Source: Chloroflexota bacterium (GTDB lineage Bacteria; Chloroflexota; Dehalococcoidia; JACVQG01; JAHKAY01). Taken from it: 43,799 nt of DNA. Positions within the stretch are counted from its first letter, which is position 1. Every line of letters starts with the position of its first letter. The DNA is taken from the NCBI GenBank assembly GCA_018825785.1, contig JAHKAY010000054.1, positions 1 to 43,799 on the forward strand, written 5' to 3'. The notes under the pieces are model-generated. The model made no database searches and had not been told where the DNA came from. It saw only the letters and a program-made list of their open reading frames with translations. Shown here in pieces: positions 39,289 through 43,799 of the stretch. Position numbers and translations under genes: made by a program.

Positions 39289-40780
39289 GGCAAACCTTGG
39301 TAATCTCCTCGCCTACATCGGTTCTCTATACCGAAACCCTGCTGAAGCCGCAAAAGAATATATCAGCAACGCAATCGACACGTGGAAGAAGGCCGGGGGA
39401 GACGTATCACGGCCATGTCATGTTGTGTTCCAGCTAAGCCGGAGCCGGATAGTTGTTGATTACGATGCGCCAGGCATGACGCAGGACGAGTTCAAAGCCG
39501 CTTTAAGAAGGGTGGCAGACTCAATAAAGAAGGGCGAGCCATCTGCCATTGGCGAGTTGGGAATAGGATTATTTGCCTTCAGCCAATTTGCCAACTGCGC
39601 CACCTTCTTTAGCAAGAAGGATAAGCATGGTCCCACTCTCAAAGTTGTTCTGCGCAAAGGCAGCGCCGAAGCAGAAATTGCAACAGCGATGAAGCGGGAA
39701 ACGCGTCCAGAAAGAGGAATGACCATAGTATTCACCGGATTGTTCACCGACCCGCTGAGGCGAAGAGGACCGCTTTCAGCAGAAGTACTGCAAAGGTTCT
39801 TTTCAGAGAAGTTTGACCCCTATTTGAGGGAAGGCGGCTTACAAATATCTGTTGCCGCCAATGGGGAAAGGCTTGAGGTTCTGCCTCTCAATATAGATTT
39901 ACCCAAGGTGGGCGTGGCTTTCGGCCAAGTACACCTCACTGGTGAGTGGCAAAAGAGCTTTGGCTGTCAATTCTGGTTTGACCCGTCCGGAAACGGAAGG
40001 GTTTTAATCCGCCATAAAGGCCTGGCGATTGTGGAGGACTTGAAAGACCTTCAGGCCTATGGCTTGCAGGAGAGCATCCTGGCCAGCGGCTTTGTGAGGG
40101 GAGACATAAATGCCGATTTCTTGAAGCCCCTGCCAGCGAGAGCCGGGTTTGAGTTGAATCGGGACTGGATATTGTTTCTGAAGGAACTGGAGAGGATTTG
40201 TCCATCCATTGAAGCCGAAGTTGAGCAGTTGAAAGCCGAAGTTGAGCAAAAATCGTTGACTACTATCCAAAAGCAAGCCATAGAAATGGCGAAGAGCATA
40301 TTGAGCCAAGAAACCTTCAAGGACCTCGCACTTCTGGGCGGCCTAGTTAGGAAGCGCGGACCGAAGAAACTCACTGGCAAGTCGAGCAAGAAGGGGCAAT
40401 TGACGGGCGAAAGGTCAGGGGACCCTGGCGCCAAGAGGGGGCCCGGGCTTCGCATTAAGTATCAGGAATTACCATTTGAGCAAGAAGCTTCCTTGCACAG
40501 CCGCTTCATAAGCGGCATCGTCCAAGTCAATACGCTGAACGCTGACTACCTAAGGGAAATGAAGGGCACCCCGAAGGACCAGCTAGCCTATTGCACTTTA
40601 ATGATAGGCAAGGAGACCCTAACCTATAACAATAAGGAAGCCGATAGAGTGTTGGAGAAGCTACTGTCGTATCTCTTTCAAATCAAGTCAAAGGTCGGCA
40701 CGTGGAGACCAGCGGCACGCCCCAAGAAGTCCAAACGCTTGGTCGCTCGCTCCCCACAAATGAAGTTGAACCTGCGGTAG
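39269..40780 (+). CDS. GHKL (HSP90/MutL/gyrase-type) ATPase of unknown function
   Basis: 503 residues from ATG 39269 with AGGAGG before it. The Bergerat fold is visible: N-box E30-Y-I-S-N34-A-I-D37, motif II 'VVDYDAPGMTQDEF' (a variant of D-x-G-x-G, one residue off), motif III 'AIGELGIGLFAFSQFA' (G95-x-x-G98-x-G100). Further parts: a beta-rich middle (about 140-290), a coiled-coil-like stretch 'CPSIEAEVEQLKAEVEQK' near 310-328, a basic linker ('KKLTGKSSKKGQ') and a C-terminal helical domain. Similar domain layout occurs in HtpG-like and MORC-like ATPases. No nuclease domain is seen. It is convergent with purL, 20 bases apart. Confidence 0.7.
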   Translation: MGKVRIEANLGNLLAYIGSLYRNPAEAAKEYISNAIDTWKKAGGDVSRPCHVVFQLSRSRIVVDYDAPGMTQDEFKAALRRVADSIKKGEPSAIGELGIGLFAFSQFANCATFFSKKDKHGPTLKVVLRKGSAEAEIATAMKRETRPERGMTIVFTGLFTDPLRRRGPLSAEVLQRFFSEKFDPYLREGGLQISVAANGERLEVLPLNIDLPKVGVAFGQVHLTGEWQKSFGCQFWFDPSGNGRVLIRHKGLAIVEDLKDLQAYGLQESILASGFVRGDINADFLKPLPARAGFELNRDWILFLKELERICPSIEAEVEQLKAEVEQKSLTTIQKQAIEMAKSILSQETFKDLALLGGLVRKRGPKKLTGKSSKKGQLTGERSGDPGAKRGPGLRIKYQELPFEQEASLHSRFISGIVQVNTLNADYLREMKGTPKDQLAYCTLMIGKETLTYNNKEADRVLEKLLSYLFQIKSKVGTWRPAARPKKSKRLVARSPQMKLNLR

Positions 40781-40800
40781 TTATTGGGGGTGAAACCAAG

Positions 40801-43011
40801 CTAGCTCCCCTTAGCCGCCAGCGCTCCCTCCAGCCCTCCCCTCCATGCCCGCGCCATCTCTGCCAGGGGGAGGCTGACAGGACCTAAGCCAAAGCTGTCT
40901 CCACCTACCATCCCCAGCGGAATAAGAGAGACCTGATAGGCCGCGGCCAGGCGGCTCAGGGCAGGGGCTTGGCGGGGGGGGACGGAGACCACGACCCTGG
41001 CCCCGCCCTCGCCGAAGAGGAACTCGTCAAGACGGCCCTTTGGCTTAACCGTCCCCTGGAAGCCGATATTGCCAGCGATGGCGCTTTCCGCCAGGGCCAC
41101 CGCCAAGCCGCCATCGGAGACGTCGTGGGCGGAGCTTATGAGGCCCCGCTTGATGGCCTCGCGCAGACATCGCTGGACCCTTTTCTCCAGGGCTAAGTCC
41201 AGGCCCGGCCTGCCGGCCACCAGGCCATGAATCAGCTCCAGGTACTCGCTCCCCGCCAGGCTGCCGCCCTCCCCCAGGAGAAAGACTATATCGCCCTCCT
41301 TCTTGAAGGCGTGGTCGGCCCGTTTTTCTATCTCCTCCAGGAGGCCCGCCATGCCCACCACGGGGGTGGGGTAGATGGCCTGGCCCCGGGTCTCGTTGTA
41401 GAGACTCACATTGCCGCTGATGACGGGGATGCCCAGGACCCGGCAGGCGTGGGCCATGCCCCGGATGACCTCCTTTAGCTGGTAGAAGACATCGGGCCTC
41501 TCGGGGTTGCCCAGGTTCAGGCAGTCGGTGATAGCCAGTGGCTCCGCCCCCACGCAGGCCAGGTTCCTGGCGGCCTCGGCAACCGCCAGGGCCCCACCCC
41601 GGTAGGGGTCAAGATAGCAGCACCTCCCGTTGCCGTCGGCCGTCAGGGCCAGGCCCTTCCCTGTCCCCTTCACCCGGAGCACCGCCGCATCCCCGCCGGG
41701 GGGAAGCACAGTGTTTATCATCACCTGGTGGTCATACTGTCTATAGACATATTCTTTAGAGGCGATATTGGGCGAGGAGAGGAGCCGGAGGAAGACCCGG
41801 CTGGCCTGCTCCGGCTTGAGGTCGGGGAGGGAACGGGGGTCAAAGGCCTGGAGCTTCTTGAGCCAGAAGGGCTTTCGCACCGCGTGAGTGTAGCTCGGGG
41901 GCTGGGTGAGGAGCCCTACGGGGACCTCAGCGATGGGCTTTGTCGCCTCCTTTATCCGGACAAGGCCGTCGCCCGTGACCCGGCCTATCTCGGAGCAGGG
42001 CAGGCCCCAGCGGGAGAAGAGGGCCTTTATCTTCTCTTCATATCCCCTCTTGCCGATGATGAGCATCCGCTCCTGGGACTCTGCCAGCATGACCTCGTAG
42101 GGGCTCATCCCCTCCTCCCGGCGGGGCACCTGGTCTATGTCTATTTCCACCCCACTCCCCCCCCGGGAAGCGGCCTCCACGGCGGAGGAGGTGAGGCCCG
42201 CCGCCCCCAGGTCCGCCATCCCCTCTATCCAGCCGGTCTCCGCCAGCTCCAGGCAGGCCTCGATGAGGAGCTTCTCCATGAAGGGGTTCCCCACCTGGAC
42301 CGCCGAGCGCAGTTCCCGCTCCTCCTCAAAGGTCCGGGAGGCCAGGCCCGAGGCCCCGTGGAGGCCGTCCCGTCCGGTGTCAGCCCCCACCAGAAAGAGG
42401 GGGTTGCCCTCCCCCTGGGCACGGGCCCGCACCAGCTTTTCCTTTTCCATCAGCCCCAGGCACAGGGCGTTGACCAGGGGGTTGTGGGAATAGGCGGGGG
42501 AGAAGGAGAGCTCGCCCCCCACATCGGGGATTCCCAGGCAGTTGCCGTAGCTGGCGATGCCCCCCACCACGCCCCCGAAAAGGTAGCGGTTGCGGGCCTC
42601 GGCGAGGGGGCCAAAGCGGAGAGAGTTGAGGAGGGCGATGGGGCGGGCCCCCATGGTGAAGATATCGCGGACGATGCCCCCCACCCCCGTGGCCGCCCCC
42701 TGGAAGGGCTCGATGGCCGAGGGGTGGTTATGGGACTCCATCTTCATCACCACCGCCAGCCCCCCCCCGATGTCCACCGCCCCGGCATTCTCCTCCCCGG
42801 GTCCCACCAGGACCCTCCTCCCCCGGCTGGGGAACATCCTGAGGAGGGCCTTAGAGTGCTTGTAGCCGCAGTGCTCGCTCCACAGGGCCCCGAACATCCC
42901 CAGCTCCAGGGGGTTGGGCTCCCGGCCCAGGAGCCGGACTATCTCCCTGTACTCCCCCTCGGAGAGGGCTATTTCATCCAGGAACTCCTTAGATACCGTC
43001 ATTCTCCCCAT
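40801..43011 (-). CDS. purL: Phosphoribosylformylglycinamidine synthase subunit PurL
   Basis: 736 residues from ATG 43011 (ATG 43002 also possible). An in-frame extension to 43230 is rejected as it overlaps the aminotransferase gene and precedes the promoter. FGAM synthase, step four of purine synthesis, ATP-dependent amidation of FGAR. Visible: 'LELGMFGALWSEHCGYKHSK', 'MKMESHNHPSAIEPFQGAAT', 'GVGGIVRDIFTMGARPIALL', 'GIPDVGGELSFSPAYSHNPL', 'MADLGAAGLTSSAVEAASRG', 'ADGNGRCCYLDPYRGG' and 'SSAHDVSDGGLAVALAESAI'. This short PurL needs PurQ and PurS, which are not in the window. Confidence 0.96.
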   Translation of the reverse strand: MGRMTVSKEFLDEIALSEGEYREIVRLLGREPNPLELGMFGALWSEHCGYKHSKALLRMFPSRGRRVLVGPGEENAGAVDIGGGLAVVMKMESHNHPSAIEPFQGAATGVGGIVRDIFTMGARPIALLNSLRFGPLAEARNRYLFGGVVGGIASYGNCLGIPDVGGELSFSPAYSHNPLVNALCLGLMEKEKLVRARAQGEGNPLFLVGADTGRDGLHGASGLASRTFEEERELRSAVQVGNPFMEKLLIEACLELAETGWIEGMADLGAAGLTSSAVEAASRGGSGVEIDIDQVPRREEGMSPYEVMLAESQERMLIIGKRGYEEKIKALFSRWGLPCSEIGRVTGDGLVRIKEATKPIAEVPVGLLTQPPSYTHAVRKPFWLKKLQAFDPRSLPDLKPEQASRVFLRLLSSPNIASKEYVYRQYDHQVMINTVLPPGGDAAVLRVKGTGKGLALTADGNGRCCYLDPYRGGALAVAEAARNLACVGAEPLAITDCLNLGNPERPDVFYQLKEVIRGMAHACRVLGIPVISGNVSLYNETRGQAIYPTPVVGMAGLLEEIEKRADHAFKKEGDIVFLLGEGGSLAGSEYLELIHGLVAGRPGLDLALEKRVQRCLREAIKRGLISSAHDVSDGGLAVALAESAIAGNIGFQGTVKPKGRLDEFLFGEGGARVVVSVPPRQAPALSRLAAAYQVSLIPLGMVGGDSFGLGPVSLPLAEMARAWRGGLEGALAAKGS

Positions 43012-43020
43012 AACCGGGCA

Positions 43021-43029
43021 ATTATAGCA
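43021..43029 (-). promoter_or_regulatory. Extended -10 promoter of purL
   Basis: Reverse-strand TGC-TATAAT (43029-43021), nine bases from ATG 43011, in the 49-base gap after the aminotransferase gene. Suggests purL is separately transcribed with a leader of two or three bases. Confidence 0.55.
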
Positions 43030-43060
43030 TTGTAGGCAACGGTTCCCGTAGCGACCCCTT

Positions 43061-43799
43061 TCAGCCCAGCCCGAATCTCCTGGCGGCCGCCCGGAAGCCT
43101 GCCAGCGAACCCTCCAGGGTGCGCTCCTCAACGCAGTAGGCGATGCGGAAATAGCCGGGGGAGCCAAATCCCCTGCCGGGAACGGTGAGAACCCGGTGCC
43201 GGGCAAGCTCGGCGCAGAAGGCAACATCATCCTCTATGGGGGCCCTGGGGAACATGTAGAAGGCCCCCTGGGGCTTAACGACTGAATAGCCCATCCCCAC
43301 CAGGTGACCGTAGAGGAAGTCCCTTCTCTTCTGGTATTCCCCGGGGTCAACACTTATCCCCTGGAGGGCGGCCACCACCCGCTGCATGAGGGCAGGGGCG
43401 TTGACAAAGCCCAGGGTCCGGTTGCAGTGGCCCAGGGCACCGGCGAGCTCCTCCACCCCTTTGCAAACGGGGTTGACGGCGATATAGCCTATCCTCTCTC
43501 CCGGGATGGCCAGGTCCTTGGAGTGGGAGGTGACCATAATGGTCCGGGGGTGATTGTGGAAGACAGGGGGGCATTCCAGGCCATCAAATACCAGCTTCCT
43601 GTAGGGTTCATCGCTCACCAGGAAGATGGGGTGGCCGAACTGGGCCTCCTTTTTCTGAAGGACCTGCCCCAAACCCCGGAGGAGCTCCCCGGGATACATG
43701 GCCCCGGTGGGGTTGTTGGGGGAGTTGATAATGACGGCCTTGGTGCGGGGGGAAAGGCGGGCCTCCAGGGCCTCCAGGTCAGGGTAGAAGCGCTCATCC
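43061..43799 (-). CDS. PLP-dependent aminotransferase, class I/II (C-terminal part; cut by window edge)
   Basis: About 245 residues enter from the right edge. The fold-type I pattern is clear: 'INSPNNPTGAMYPGELL' (substrate Asn), 'FLVSDEPYRKLVF' (Asp/Tyr binding PLP), 'VTSHSKDLAIPGERIGYIAV' with the Schiff-base Lys in S-K-D, 'PQGAFYMFPRAP' and 'YFRIAYCVEE' with the Arg that binds substrate carboxylate. Likely aspartate-type aminotransferase; the specificity cannot be seen as the N-terminus is missing. Confidence 0.9.
   Translation of the reverse strand, partial: DERFYPDLEALEARLSPRTKAVIINSPNNPTGAMYPGELLRGLGQVLQKKEAQFGHPIFLVSDEPYRKLVFDGLECPPVFHNHPRTIMVTSHSKDLAIPGERIGYIAVNPVCKGVEELAGALGHCNRTLGFVNAPALMQRVVAALQGISVDPGEYQKRRDFLYGHLVGMGYSVVKPQGAFYMFPRAPIEDDVAFCAELARHRVLTVPGRGFGSPGYFRIAYCVEERTLEGSLAGFRAAARRFGLG

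Noticed and set aside
41728-43035. 435-residue plus-strand frame opposite purL
   Set aside because: It is the antisense shadow of purL, whose protein matches the family throughout; the Pro/Gly/Leu-rich translation has no domain and GC-rich DNA keeps such frames open.
43012-43230. N-terminal extension of purL
   Set aside because: The 73 extra residues match no PurL, overlap the aminotransferase gene in another frame, and lie upstream of the purL -10 box.

Overview
The window is a GC-rich bacterial chromosome segment, tightly packed with short operons and almost no non-coding DNA. I infer a member of the Chloroflexota, most likely a Dehalococcoidia-type lineage. The inference rests on the mixture of gene families: an NrpR-type regulator with an archaeal-type glutamate synthase, split methylmalonyl-CoA mutase subunits, class II (B12) ribonucleotide reductase, an ECF sigma factor paired with a DUF5667-like protein, and an ftsA-ftsZ locus without the usual mur genes. 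It also rests on the many promoters placed so close to start codons that the mRNAs should be leaderless. No rRNA or taxonomic marker was searched, so the lineage is a guess.

Layout. 1-3314 (minus): efp, a PHP phosphoesterase, a formyltransferase, a HAD phosphatase and the start of a PfkB sugar kinase, one overlapping operon behind a clear promoter. 3380-6509 (minus): superoxide dismutase, methylmalonyl-CoA mutase large subunit, epimerase and B12-binding subunit, again one operon. 6535-9776 (plus): a cluster of inverted repeats, ruvB, a lipoprotein with a seven-repeat beta-propeller, and queH. 9833-11728 (minus): ECF sigma factor and a membrane-anchored DUF5667-like protein. 11753-12399 (plus): rimI-like acetyltransferase. 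12394-15339 (minus): glutamate synthase, ferredoxin and the nitrogen regulator NrpR, with a GGCA-N6-TGCC palindrome directly at the promoter, followed upstream by tRNA-Glu.

15545-19485: single genes for a small membrane protein, a type IV pilin-like protein, MarC, a histone-deacetylase-fold hydrolase, and an A+T-richer orphan with a nucleotide-cyclase-like pattern. 19522-26319 (minus): a long operon def, pspC-like, a 52-residue membrane protein, cca, secD, secF, a cation diffusion facilitator and hemW. 26347-27169 (plus): a leaderless 53-residue membrane protein and an HNH protein with a histone-H1-like tail. 27254-27327: a three-way-junction repeat. 27348-31116 (minus): mogA/moaB, trmD, rplS, priA. 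31224-35651 (plus): a reduced division cluster (winged-helix-like protein, rsmH, two small proteins, ftsA, ftsZ, terminator). 35676-38745 (plus): nrdR and nrdJ. 38806-40780 (plus): an accessory HTH plus GHKL-ATPase pair. 40801-43799 (minus): purL and a partial aminotransferase.

Taken together the segment encodes housekeeping information processing, protein export, division, nucleotide synthesis and cobalamin-dependent carbon metabolism (both the mutase and NrdJ need adenosylcobalamin). Three accessory insertions (about 18610-19485, 26382-27169 and 38806-40780) have plainly different base composition and are the best places to look for undescribed systems.
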